From Yersinia frederiksenii ATCC 33641 (GTDB lineage Bacteria; Pseudomonadota; Gammaproteobacteria; Enterobacterales; Enterobacteriaceae), in assembly GCF_000754805.1 (NCBI RefSeq), contig NZ_KN150731.1, forward strand, positions 1,320,492 through 1,384,491: a stretch of 64,000 bases of DNA, in the 5' to 3' direction. Below the pieces are notes generated by a model that saw nothing but the letters and a program-made list of their open reading frames with translations, did no database searches and had not been told where the DNA came from. Made by a program: the position numbers and the translations under genes. Shown one piece after another: positions 19,000-27,573 of this stretch (its first letter is position 1; every line of letters begins with the position of its first letter).

Positions 19000-20988
19000 A
19001 TGGCGAAGGCCAATAAGAGTTTTAGGAAATCTAATGCTGCGGCATTGGTAATAGCGACAATTATCTCATCTCAGGCATATGCCGCTGAAACCAATACCAC
19101 AACAACAGATACCATGGTAGTCACGGCAACCGGCTTCCAGCAACGAATTCAAGACTCAGCAGCGTCTATTTCTGTTGTGACCCGCGAGCAAATAGAAAAT
19201 AAAGCTTATCGTGATATTACTGATGCACTGAAAGATGTTCCGGGCGTGGTAGTGACGGGCGGCGGTAGTCACAGTGATATCAGTATTCGTGGTATGGCCG
19301 CGAAATACACCTTGATTCTGGTGGATGGTAAACGGGTTGATACCCGAGGCACACGGCCAAATAGCGATGGTTCAGGTATTGAACAGGGCTGGTTACCACC
19401 ATTGGCGGCTATTGAGCGCATTGAGGTGGTTCGCGGCCCGATGTCCTCTTTATATGGCTCAGATGCCATGGGTGGGGTCATTAACGTTATTACCCGCAAA
19501 GTGGGCAAAGAGTGGCACGGAACCGTGCGTGCTGATGCAACTTTGCAAGAAGATTCTAAATCTGGTGATATTTATCAAACTAATGCCTATGCCTCTGGCC
19601 CATTAATTGACGGTTTACTGGGATTAAAAGTCAGCGGTCTGCTTTCTCATCGTAGTGAAGATAAAATTATCGATGGATATAATGAGCAGCGTCTAAGAAA
19701 TGGTGCAGCGACATTTACCCTGACCCCAGATGACAAGAACGAACTTGATTTTGATATTGGTCATTATGTGCAAGACAGAAATTCTACTGCTGGGCGCTCA
19801 GTGGCATTAAATGGCAAAAGTAGTGATGTGCAATATGACCGCAATAATTATGCGATTACTCATCACGGCTATTATGATTTTGGTAATTCAACCAGCTATG
19901 TTCAGCGTGACGAAACCCGCAATCCATCGCGCGAAATGAAAAGTGTCGATAATGTCTTTAATAGCCAAACTTCATTCCTATTCGATAGCCACACATTAAT
20001 TCTTGGCGGCCAATATCGTTACGAAGAATTATATGATGAAGGCAACCAATTAGTATCAGCGAGTGATTTGACCAAATTGACGCGCTGGAGTTGGGCACTA
20101 TTTGCTGAAGATGAATGGCAGATGACCAATGATTTTGCCCTGACCGGCGGCATCCGCATGGATCAGGATGAAAACTATGGCACTCACTGGACACCACGTT
20201 TATATGGGGTCTGGCATCTGGCAGAGCAATGGACATTAAAAGGCGGGGTGTCCGGTGGCTATCGTTCACCTGATTTGCGTCAGGCCACTGAAAACTGGGG
20301 GCAAATCACCGGTGGTCGTGGTGATCCAGCGATCATTATTGGTAATGCCAACCTGAAACCAGAAAGAAGCATCAGCCAGGAAATTGGCATTCTCTGGGAT
20401 GATCAGGAAGGGATGAATGCCGGTGTTACGCTATTTAATACTGATTTTAAAGATAAAATCACCGAAGTCCGCCGCTGTACGGATACCACGGGTAATGCGT
20501 CCGGCCAGTGTATGATTAATGGCACCAGCTATAAGTTTATTAGTGACCGTACCAACGTGGATAAAGCCATGACGCGCGGTGTGGAAGCCACCTTCGGCTG
20601 GGATATCAATAAAGAGTGGTCACTGACGTCCAACTATACCTTTACTCAATCTGAGCAGAAGAGCGGGCAGTTCTCTGGTCAGCCACTGAATCAGATGCCG
20701 AAACATATGCTGAACGGCACACTGAACTGGCAAGCGAGTGAAGAATTGGCCACCTGGATTCGGGCAAACTACCGGGGTAAAACCTCGGAATATCTTGACC
20801 GTACCAGTATGGGTACCCAAACCCCGTCTTATACTTTTGTTGATGTTGGGGCCAACTACCAACTGACCAAAGAGTTCCGTCTAATGGGCGGCGTCTACAA
20901 CGTGCTGGATAAACGTGTGGATATTGAAGTTAACGATAAAGTGCTGGATGGGCGTCGTTATATGGTTGGGGCGAGCTACGATTTCTAA
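19000..20988 (+). CDS. cirA: TonB-dependent outer-membrane siderophore receptor (CirA/YiuR type)
   Basis: A 662-residue outer-membrane gated porin for ferric catecholate-type siderophores. A signal peptide ends near AYA (about residue 27); the TonB box TDTMVVTA follows; then the plug domain, with DVPGVVVTGG and IERIEVVRGPMSSLYGSDAMGGVINVITRK; then a 22-strand barrel with family blocks SGGYRSPDLRQ and NLKPERS, ending in the terminal aromatic SYDF needed for Bam insertion. The frame is open further upstream, but the ATG at 19000 has ggagaa before it. Position beside lysP matches E. coli cirA; the neighbouring Fur box and permease remnant suggest the Yersinia name yiuR may be better. Confidence 0.85.
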   Translation: MAKANKSFRKSNAAALVIATIISSQAYAAETNTTTTDTMVVTATGFQQRIQDSAASISVVTREQIENKAYRDITDALKDVPGVVVTGGGSHSDISIRGMAAKYTLILVDGKRVDTRGTRPNSDGSGIEQGWLPPLAAIERIEVVRGPMSSLYGSDAMGGVINVITRKVGKEWHGTVRADATLQEDSKSGDIYQTNAYASGPLIDGLLGLKVSGLLSHRSEDKIIDGYNEQRLRNGAATFTLTPDDKNELDFDIGHYVQDRNSTAGRSVALNGKSSDVQYDRNNYAITHHGYYDFGNSTSYVQRDETRNPSREMKSVDNVFNSQTSFLFDSHTLILGGQYRYEELYDEGNQLVSASDLTKLTRWSWALFAEDEWQMTNDFALTGGIRMDQDENYGTHWTPRLYGVWHLAEQWTLKGGVSGGYRSPDLRQATENWGQITGGRGDPAIIIGNANLKPERSISQEIGILWDDQEGMNAGVTLFNTDFKDKITEVRRCTDTTGNASGQCMINGTSYKFISDRTNVDKAMTRGVEATFGWDINKEWSLTSNYTFTQSEQKSGQFSGQPLNQMPKHMLNGTLNWQASEELATWIRANYRGKTSEYLDRTSMGTQTPSYTFVDVGANYQLTKEFRLMGGVYNVLDKRVDIEVNDKVLDGRRYMVGASYDF

Positions 20989-20991
20989 TTC

Positions 20992-21112
20992 CCCTTTGTC
21001 CTTGGTGTCGCAGGGGGTTAGCTGCACTGACTCACCCGAGTCACTGACTTGAGTCGGCTCGTCGGGATGAGTTCGCTGGCTGCCAACTTGCGGCGATTTG
21101 ATGTTGCAGGGG
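20992..21112. repeat. ERIC element after the TonB receptor
   Basis: Starts 4 bases after the receptor stop (cccctttgtccttggtgtcgc), with the ERIC core actgacttgagtcggctcgtc followed by gggatgag. The right end is imperfect and runs into a second partial start (gatgttgcaggggttagc) and a 7-bp GC stem (21106-21112 with 21129-21135) just before the convergent GST gene. Confidence 0.72.
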
Positions 21113-21142
21113 TTAGCGATATTGGCTGCCCCTGCGGCTTCA

Positions 21143-21763
21143 TTAGCTCAGACCAATATCTATCACTTTCTGGAATGCCTGTCTCTGTGCCAGCTGTTGA
21201 TACCAACGCTGTAAGTGCGGTAATTCCGGGCGCTCAATCTGCATATTAAACCAGGCATAGGCCTGGCACCCTAACGGAATATCACCGATACCGAACTGAT
21301 CACCAGAAAGATAGGCTTGCTTGCTCAGGGCCGCATCAGCAATTGTCATCAATCTATTCAGTTGCTCAATACCTTGAGCTATTTTCACTTTATCTTGCTG
21401 TTCAGGTGCAGTGCGTACAAGCCCATGAAATACTGCCTTATATGGCTCCACGACACTGGACGACGCCCAATCCATCCATTTTTCGGCACTGGCTCGTTGC
21501 CGTGCATCTGGTAGATAAAGAGTATCTTCGCCATATTGCGCTGCCAAATAGCGCACAATTGTATTGGATTCCCACAAAATAAAATCGTCATCTTGTAAGC
21601 AAGGGATTAGGCCATTTGGGTTCAATGTGCGATAAAGTGGCTCATCGAGCTGGCCATACTGACCACCCACATCAATTCGCTCATAGCGGATACCTAACTC
21701 TTCCAAACACCACAGCACTTTTTTGACATTGGTCGAATTGTTCCGACCCCAGACCGTCAGCAT
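21143..21763 (-). CDS. Glutathione S-transferase
   Basis: A 206-residue cytoplasmic GST: thioredoxin-like N-domain (MLTVWGRNNSTNVKKVLWCLEELG, with NGLIPCLQDDDFILWESNTIVRYLA as the glutathione-gamma-glutamyl site, Glu-Ser preserved) and an all-helical C-domain ending with the GDQFGIGDIPLGCQAYAW capping box. The substrate is unknown. The ATG at 21763 was preferred to the upstream in-frame one at 21796 because aagggggg precedes it and the N-domain begins immediately. It lies 17 bases after the HAD hydrolase gene on the same strand, suggesting co-transcription. Confidence 0.9.
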   Translation of the reverse strand: MLTVWGRNNSTNVKKVLWCLEELGIRYERIDVGGQYGQLDEPLYRTLNPNGLIPCLQDDDFILWESNTIVRYLAAQYGEDTLYLPDARQRASAEKWMDWASSSVVEPYKAVFHGLVRTAPEQQDKVKIAQGIEQLNRLMTIADAALSKQAYLSGDQFGIGDIPLGCQAYAWFNMQIERPELPHLQRWYQQLAQRQAFQKVIDIGLS

Positions 21764-21780
21764 ATAACCCCCCTTTTTAT

Positions 21781-22440
21781 TTAACGCCGTTGCCAATGAT
21801 GGATATCCCAGTCATGCAAAATTGCCAAATCAACTAATTCGTTTCCCGGATTGATAACTGCAGCGCGATCGACATATTCCAACAGCGGTTTGTCATTGAT
21901 GGAGTCACTGTAGCCATAAGTGTGCTGGAAATCTAACTGGGGTGACTCTGCGAGCCACTGTTTCAACCGATCGACTTTACCTTCACGATAAGTCAGGGTG
22001 CCGTATGTCTTGCCAGTGTAGCGGTTATTTTCCACTTCAACCCCGATAGACAAGGCCGCATTAGCAGAGAAATGCTGGGCGATTGGCGTGACCAAATGCT
22101 CGCCAGTAGCTGAAATAATGACAATGTAATCGCCACGATTACGGTGCCAGGTGAGCAATTTTCTAGCTTGCGGGTAAATACGCGGCAAAATATCACGCTC
22201 AATAAAACGCGCCACCCAGCCAGCCACTTCAGACGGATGTTTACCAATCAAGGGAGACAACGTTGACTCCATATAACAGGACATCGATAGGCTGCCTTGA
22301 TAATACTGCTTCATTAAATATTGTTCTTGTTCTGCCAGTTCGATAGGCGCCAGCCCCTCATCAACTAACCAACGCAGCCATAGGCCAGAGCTGTCATCGC
22401 TTATCAGTGTTTCATCAAGGTCAAACAGGGCCAAATCCAT
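21781..22440 (-). CDS. HAD family IB phosphatase (SerB-like)
   Basis: A 219-residue cytoplasmic hydrolase. Motif I is DLDETL (Asp7 nucleophile, Asp9), motif II is VIISATGEH (Ser), motif III is the Lys in REGKVDRLKQW, and motif IV is GYSDSINDKPLL (Asp pair). This is the HAD-IB layout of phosphoserine-phosphatase-like and CicA-like enzymes. The substrate is not evident. It is first in a probable two-gene unit with the GST. Confidence 0.88.
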   Translation of the reverse strand: MDLALFDLDETLISDDSSGLWLRWLVDEGLAPIELAEQEQYLMKQYYQGSLSMSCYMESTLSPLIGKHPSEVAGWVARFIERDILPRIYPQARKLLTWHRNRGDYIVIISATGEHLVTPIAQHFSANAALSIGVEVENNRYTGKTYGTLTYREGKVDRLKQWLAESPQLDFQHTYGYSDSINDKPLLEYVDRAAVINPGNELVDLAILHDWDIHHWQRR

Positions 22441-23007
22441 TAAGCCACCTCCAGGTAGATAAATCGAATGAAGTGAAACTTAACAGTGCGTGTGCTGGAC
22501 ATCAGAAAATTCCCCACCGGAAAAACAACTATCAACCGTTAACCTAATACTTTCTACCCAAATAGGGAAGTTAAGTAGATTAGTCGGCAAATAAGACAGA
22601 ACAATGAAATCTATTTCATTTATCTCATCGTACGGTAATCGTTTGCCATCACTCTTCCAACTCATTGAGTTATCGCAACTCTCTGAGGCTGACTTAATGG
22701 AACAGCACACACGGAGTTCAAATGGGTTGCCGCACCAACTTGAAATCGATTGGGCAAAGATCTCTGGGATAAAAATGAAAGAAATAACATAGAACGGATT
22801 GATATTGGTGTGCTGAGGGATTTGGGTGTTAATTGTTTATATCGTTTGGATATAGATTGTTAAATATCTAGTCGATAACGCGCTTAAAACAACTTTCACC
22901 CCTTACAGCTATGGAGCTGATTATGCTGATTCTTCGTTTGTATGGTTGTCCAGTCTTCATTGGTTCTGAGCAAAAAAAGCAGCCAACTGAACATTCTGGA
23001 GTGAAAA
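22441..23007. other. Intergenic region without a supported gene
   Basis: About 570 bases between the HAD gene and the oxygenase gene. A 62-codon frame (22604-22792) and a short one near 22924 have no convincing ribosome site or family match. The region should hold divergent promoters for both flanking units; no operator was recognised. Confidence 0.35.
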
Positions 23008-24075
23008 ATGAGTCATCAACCCTTAAGCAATCAATTATTTACTCATCAATCTGCCGTTAATGCCGTATCCGCGAATACATTGCCTTTATTGGACCTTTCA
23101 TTGCTGAATGGCAGTGACACTGAACGTCAGGCATTCTTGAGCGCCTTACGCCATGCCGCCCGCGATATTGGTTTTTTCTATCTTACCGGACATGGAATTG
23201 ACCCCGCACTACTCAAGCAGATCCAAACCCTTTCACGTGAATTCTTTGCACTGCCAGATGAAGAAAAACGGGCGGTCGCCATGGTGCGCTCCCCGCATTT
23301 TCGCGGCTATAACCGCGCGGCTTCTGAGCTTACGCGCGGTCAGCCCGATTGGCGCGAACAGTTTGATATCGGTGCTGAGCGAACGCCATTACCGCAAACC
23401 CCCGGCACGCCAAGTTGGACGCGGCTGCAAGGCCCCAATCAGTGGCCCGAAGGATTACCCGAGCTAAAACCCGCATTGTTGCAATGGCAGCGGGAAATGA
23501 CCGGTATGGCTCTGCGCTTGCTGCGCGCTTTTGCTCTGGCATTGAACTTGGATGAAAACGCCTTTGATGAGCTATATGGTGATAAACCCAACGAGCATAT
23601 CAAGCTTATTCGCTATCCGGGGCGAGAAACCACACAAAGCGGACAGGGAGTCGGAGCTCATAAGGATTCAGGTTTTCTGAGCTTTTTATTGCAAGACCAA
23701 CAACGTGGTTTGCAGGTGGAAGTGGAAGAGGGCCGCTGGATTGATGCGCTTCCGCAGGACGGCACCTTTGTCGTCAATATTGGTGAGTTGCTGGAGCTGG
23801 CCAGTAATGGATATTTACGCGCCACAGTACATCGGGTGGAAACCCCACCTGCGGGCTCTGACCGCCTGTCTATCGCTTTTTTCCTCGGTGCGCGCCTGGA
23901 TGCCGTGGTGCCATTGTATCAACTGCCGGACTCTTTGGCGCTTGAAGCTCGTGGGCCAGCCAGTGATCCGCACAACCCGCTGTTTCGTGACGTCGGGCTT
24001 AATTATCTCAAAGGGCGTTTGCGCTCGCATCCGGATGTGGCCGAACGTTATTACCCGGAAACCCTTGGCTCTTGA
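23008..24075 (+). CDS. 2-oxoglutarate/Fe(II)-dependent oxygenase, isopenicillin-N-synthase-like
   Basis: A 355-residue cytoplasmic non-haem iron oxygenase. The DIOX_N domain (about residues 25-130, with RDIGFFYLTGHGI) is followed by the 2OG-FeII domain: GVGAHKDSG gives His218 and Asp220, ATVHRVETP gives His275, and DRLSIAFFLG gives Arg286 for 2-oxoglutarate. The complete facial triad implies an active enzyme. The substrate is unknown. It precedes a Met-type ABC transporter by 59 bases on the same strand, so it probably acts on what that system imports, perhaps an organosulfur compound or modified amino acid (inference). Ribosome site tctggag lies before the ATG. Confidence 0.88.
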   Translation: MSHQPLSNQLFTHQSAVNAVSANTLPLLDLSLLNGSDTERQAFLSALRHAARDIGFFYLTGHGIDPALLKQIQTLSREFFALPDEEKRAVAMVRSPHFRGYNRAASELTRGQPDWREQFDIGAERTPLPQTPGTPSWTRLQGPNQWPEGLPELKPALLQWQREMTGMALRLLRAFALALNLDENAFDELYGDKPNEHIKLIRYPGRETTQSGQGVGAHKDSGFLSFLLQDQQRGLQVEVEEGRWIDALPQDGTFVVNIGELLELASNGYLRATVHRVETPPAGSDRLSIAFFLGARLDAVVPLYQLPDSLALEARGPASDPHNPLFRDVGLNYLKGRLRSHPDVAERYYPETLGS

Positions 24076-24079
24076 AACC

Positions 24080-24098
24080 AACCCAATAGCGTTGGGTT
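24080..24098 (+). terminator. Intercistronic stem-loop
   Basis: Seven-bp stem aacccaa/ttgggtt with a 5-base loop right after the oxygenase stop, without a long T-tract. It may partially terminate or process the transcript between the oxygenase and the binding protein. Confidence 0.4.
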
Positions 24099-24134
24099 AA
24101 TTAATGATAAAAACTTATTTTTGGGATGATAATC

Positions 24135-24959
24135 ATGACTAAGAAACCTGTTTCTGGCTGGATTCGTGTGGCATTACTGACCGCGTTGGGCTCCACTTTT
24201 ACGTTATCAGCGCAGGCCGCTGACGCACTGCGGGTAGCCGCAGATCCTGTTCCTCATGCAGAAATTCTGCAATTTGTACAAAAACTGGACCCATCGTTAA
24301 ATCTGAAAGTCATTGAGATCCCCAATGGTGTGAACTCCAATGAGTTGTTAGCGCACGGAGATGTGGATGCCAACTACTTCCAGCATGTTCCTTACTTGCA
24401 CTCACAAGAGCAGGCGCTGGGGCAGAAATTTGCTGTTGCCGCCGTAGTACATATTGAGCCACTCGGCGTCTATTCTCATAAACACAAAACCTTGGCCGAT
24501 GTGCCGGAGAATGGCACGGTGGCCGTGCCAAACAACGTCACGAACCTTAGCCGTGCACTCTATTTATTGCAAGATCAGGGGCTGATCACCTTGAAACCGG
24601 GCTTTACCGATCCGGCTAAAAATCAGGCAACACCTAAAGATATTGCCAGCAATCCAAAACACCTAAAAATCTTGGAGATTGAATCACCGCAGATTCCACG
24701 TTCTTTAGATGATGTTGATTTAGCTGTGATTAATGGCAACTATGCACTAGAGGCTGGGTTAAGCCCGGCAAAGGATGCATTGGGGCTGGAGAAAGCTACC
24801 GGTAACCCTTATGCCAATATTCTGGTCACCACGCCAGCATTGGCAACTGACCCGCGCATCAAACAACTGGCGAAAGATTTACAATCGCCAGAAGTGGCGA
24901 AGTTTATCACTGAGAAATATGCCGGTTCAGTTATCCCAGTGGCAGGCATTAAATCATGA
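24135..24959 (+). CDS. MetQ/NlpA-family ABC substrate-binding protein without lipobox
   Basis: A 274-residue periplasmic binding protein of the NlpA/MetQ family ([19 protein letters not shown], then [44 protein letters not shown]). The signal peptide ends SAQA-AD near residue 29 with no cysteine, so it lacks the lipoprotein anchor found in MetQ and would be soluble. It is a paralogue of the main methionine binder, and its ligand is unknown. The ATG at 24135 was chosen over 24126, as ggga sits 8 bases before it. It overlaps the ATPase gene by 4 bp. Confidence 0.88.
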   Translation: MTKKPVSGWIRVALLTALGSTFTLSAQAADALRVAADPVPHAEILQFVQKLDPSLNLKVIEIPNGVNSNELLAHGDVDANYFQHVPYLHSQEQALGQKFAVAAVVHIEPLGVYSHKHKTLADVPENGTVAVPNNVTNLSRALYLLQDQGLITLKPGFTDPAKNQATPKDIASNPKHLKILEIESPQIPRSLDDVDLAVINGNYALEAGLSPAKDALGLEKATGNPYANILVTTPALATDPRIKQLAKDLQSPEVAKFITEKYAGSVIPVAGIKS

Positions 24960-25942
24960 TTAGCATCGAACGCCTGAGTAAAACCTATCCGCAGGGAGGG
25001 CTGCCGATGGTGGCCCTGGAGGAGGTCTCGCTTGAGATCCCGACCGGCTCGGTGTTCGGGATTATTGGCCGCAGCGGGGCAGGTAAAAGTACCTTAATCC
25101 GCTGCCTTAATTTATTGGAACGGCCCACTTCGGGCCGTATTCAGGTTGATGGTCGCGAATTAACCACACTTTCTGATCGTGAGTTACGTGTACAGCGACA
25201 AAATATCGGCATGATCTTCCAGAATTTTCACTTACTTCATTCGCGTAATGTCTGGGACAACATTGCTGTGGGTTTGGAAATTATTGGCATGCCTAAACCG
25301 CAGCGCCAAAAACGTGTCGCAGAGTTATTAGATTTAGTGGGATTGAGTGATAAAGCCCATGCTTTCCCCTCTCAGTTATCCGGAGGGCAAAAGCAGCGTG
25401 TAGGTATTGCCAGGGCGCTGGCGGCAAAGCCTTCATATCTACTATCTGACGAGGCTACCAGTGCACTGGACCCAGAAACAACCGCCTCTATATTGGCACT
25501 GCTCAGCGATATTAATCGCCAGTTGGGGTTAACCATCGTGCTGATTACCCATGAGTTGGATGTGGTGAAATCTATCTGTGATAACGCGGCGTTACTTGAA
25601 CGTGGGCGGGTGGCCGAAACCGGCGCTATTGCGGATTTACTGGCTTCTCCTCACTCCCGTTTAGGGCGCTCGTTACTACCCGCCCGTGGTCCGGCTTCTT
25701 TATCCGGCACACCGGTGGCGGAGCTTACCTTCTTTGATACGTTAGCAGCCTCGCCGGTGCTAAGTGAATTGGCACACCAACATGCTGTAGGCGTCACTTT
25801 GCTCGGGGGCGGAGTGGAATCGATTGGCGGGCAACGAGTCGGGCGTTTGCAGGTTGATTTCAGCCACCCAGACGGCGGGTTGAATTTGGCAGAAGTCCTA
25901 CAATTTCTTAATGAGCGTGGTGTGAGGGCAGAGTTGATATGA
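24956..25942 (+). CDS. MetN-type ABC transporter ATPase
   Basis: A 328-residue ATPase of the methionine uptake transporter family. Walker A is GRSGAGKST, the signature is LSGGQKQR, Walker B is [12 protein letters not shown] and the switch is ITHEL. The C-terminal about 80 residues form the NIL domain that in MetN senses methionine and inhibits transport, which suggests regulation by an amino-acid-like ligand. Start and stop overlap both neighbours by 4 bp, so it is co-translated with them. Confidence 0.9.
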   Translation: MISIERLSKTYPQGGLPMVALEEVSLEIPTGSVFGIIGRSGAGKSTLIRCLNLLERPTSGRIQVDGRELTTLSDRELRVQRQNIGMIFQNFHLLHSRNVWDNIAVGLEIIGMPKPQRQKRVAELLDLVGLSDKAHAFPSQLSGGQKQRVGIARALAAKPSYLLSDEATSALDPETTASILALLSDINRQLGLTIVLITHELDVVKSICDNAALLERGRVAETGAIADLLASPHSRLGRSLLPARGPASLSGTPVAELTFFDTLAASPVLSELAHQHAVGVTLLGGGVESIGGQRVGRLQVDFSHPDGGLNLAEVLQFLNERGVRAELI

Positions 25943-26610
25943 ACAACCACATGAGTTGGCAGGATCTGCTGGCACTGGTCGCTAATGCTACCGGAGAGAC
26001 CATTTATATGGTGGTGATTGCCACCTTTTTTACCGTGCTGATTGGTTTGCCTTTAGGAGTATTATTATTTGTTTCACGTACTAATGGGGTATTACCTGCG
26101 CCTCGGCTAAATACCTTAATAGGGGCCATAGTGAATTTAGGGCGTTCAATGCCATTTGTAGTGTTACTCATTGCATTAATTCCCATTACCCGCTGGATTA
26201 TCGGGACGACACTGGGCAGTACCGCCGCCATTGTGCCTATTACCCTTGGGGCGATTCCGTTTTTTGCTCGGGTGGTTGAAGCTGCTTTAGATGAGGTTGA
26301 TAAAGGGCGAATTGAGGCCATTTTATCTATGGGGGGTTCTGCGCAGCATGTGATCCAAAAAGTGTTGTTGCCGGAAGCATTACCCGCTTTGTTGGCGGGG
26401 ATAACTTTAACCATCGTCATGCTAGTGGGGTTCTCATCTATGGCGGGTGTCATCGGCGGTGGCGGCTTGGGTGATTTGGCTATTCGTTATGGTTATCAAA
26501 GATTTAATAATGAAGTGATGGTTGCGACTTTAATCATATTGGTGATTCTGGTTCAGGGTGTACAAAGCCTGGGTGACAAGTGGGTCAGGTCACTGGCTCA
26601 TCGGCGCTAA
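25939..26610 (+). CDS. MetI-type ABC transporter permease
   Basis: A 223-residue inner-membrane permease with five predicted segments and the MetI family EAA loop [21 protein letters not shown], plus [20 protein letters not shown] and [17 protein letters not shown]. It completes a three-gene Met-type transporter with the ATPase and binding protein. The final gene of the unit; no strong terminator follows. Confidence 0.9.
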   Translation: MNNHMSWQDLLALVANATGETIYMVVIATFFTVLIGLPLGVLLFVSRTNGVLPAPRLNTLIGAIVNLGRSMPFVVLLIALIPITRWIIGTTLGSTAAIVPITLGAIPFFARVVEAALDEVDKGRIEAILSMGGSAQHVIQKVLLPEALPALLAGITLTIVMLVGFSSMAGVIGGGGLGDLAIRYGYQRFNNEVMVATLIILVILVQGVQSLGDKWVRSLAHRR

Positions 26611-26689
26611 GGTTTTTGCATGCTATTTTTTGTTTATCTCCCACTGTTTTCTTTCATTTCTTTTCTTCTCTGTCCATTCTGATGTTCTC

Positions 26690-26720
26690 TTTTGTACCTA
26701 TCAAAATGATAGGTACAAAA
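26690..26720. promoter_or_regulatory. Perfect 14-bp inverted repeat, likely TA autoregulation operator
   Basis: ttttgtacctatca and its exact reverse complement are separated by AAA, 15 bases before the start of the DUF4258/HTH pair. A palindrome at this place is typical of operators bound by the antitoxin of a toxin-antitoxin module, and its acct/aggt core resembles MqsA-type sites. Confidence 0.7.
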
Positions 26721-26735
26721 TTGAGGGATGAATGA

Positions 26736-27056
26736 ATGGAATCTAATACACCTTTACGTTATCCGGGAATGACTGTCAGGGAGTTTCCGCTCAGCGCTAT
26801 TTCAGCACGAAAAATAGTTAACGACTTGGCTATGAATCATACTGGTCATATTCGAATCAGCCGACATGCTAAGTAAAGGATGCCTGAACGGTGTGTCACG
26901 CTGCGGCAAATTTTGCATGTTTTTGCCAGTAAACACAGCCGATTTATCGAGGTACCACACCAAACTGCCACGGGTGATGCGATTGAAATAGTGACGGCAC
27001 TGAAACGGCATGAGGACGACCCACCAGTGTTTGTTGTCACGGTGATGATTAAGTAA
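26736..27056 (+). pseudogene. DUF4258-like putative toxin interrupted by a nonsense codon
   Basis: The frame MESNTPLRYPGM... continues to 27056 except for a TAA at 26874-26876, after residue 46. Around the stop the sequence reads SRHAK-stop-RMPERCVTLRQILHVF, which fits the DUF4258 core (His-Ala-x-x-Arg-Met...Arg-x-Ile/Val-Thr), and the C-terminus VFVVTVMIK fits the family end. A single C-to-T change (CAA or CAG to TAA or TAG) would explain it. DUF4258 proteins are usually paired with an HTH antitoxin, and one follows 13 bases later. As read, the toxin would be inactive unless the stop is suppressed or translation restarts at the Met after it. Confidence 0.65.
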
Positions 27057-27069
27057 GAGAGAAAAAGTC

Positions 27070-27423
27070 ATGTATCACTATACGGAGAGCGGTTTAACCA
27101 CGGTATGGTTGGCTAATGGTTATCACTGTGATGTTATTGATGGTGAGCAGTTTACCAGTATTGATGATGTTGATGGTTTACATCGTCTAATTGACAAGAT
27201 ATTCGTTAACCGCTGTAACCCCTTAGCCGCCGATGAAATTCGTTTTATACGTATTGAAATGAATATGTCCCAGAAAGCACTTGCGGCATTACTCGGTGTA
27301 GATGTTCAGACGGTGGCTCGTTGGGAAAAAGAGCAAACCAACCTGCCACGAACAGCGGAAGTCTCTTTACGGGCGCTGTATGGGGAATCTATTAATGAGG
27401 CCAGTGGGGGGGCCATTTCTTAG
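27070..27423 (+). CDS. XRE-family HTH regulator, probable antitoxin partner
   Basis: A 117-residue protein. The N-terminal half (about residues 1-60) has no clear family. The C-terminal half is a Cro/CI-type helix-turn-helix, with EIRFIRIEMNMSQKALAALL then VDVQTVARWEKEQTNLPRTAE, as in MqsA/HigA-type antitoxins. The CxxC zinc motif of MqsA is absent. Its place directly after the disrupted DUF4258 gene, with a palindrome upstream of both, suggests an antitoxin and autorepressor left without a functional toxin. Confidence 0.75.
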   Translation: MYHYTESGLTTVWLANGYHCDVIDGEQFTSIDDVDGLHRLIDKIFVNRCNPLAADEIRFIRIEMNMSQKALAALLGVDVQTVARWEKEQTNLPRTAEVSLRALYGESINEASGGAIS

Positions 27424-27450
27424 GTACTCTGGCCGATTCTGCAGCACAGT

Positions 27451-27473
27451 AATCAATAGAAAAATTGATTTTT
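27451..27473 (+). terminator. Terminator after the HTH gene
   Basis: Stem aatcaat/attgatt with a 6-base loop followed by TTT. It is AT-rich and modest in strength, 28 bases after the stop. Confidence 0.5.
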
Positions 27474-27573
27474 GAAGAGCGTGAACATAGATTGCAAAGA
27501 GCTGTTTAGTCTTTGGCTCTGTAAATATCACGGTAGGAATGGCATCCACTCCCACCGTATTTCTTGTTAAAAA

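Noticed and set aside
22604-22792. A 62-codon plus-strand frame between the HAD and oxygenase genes
   Set aside because: No ribosome site, overlapping frame on the other strand, and no family resemblance.
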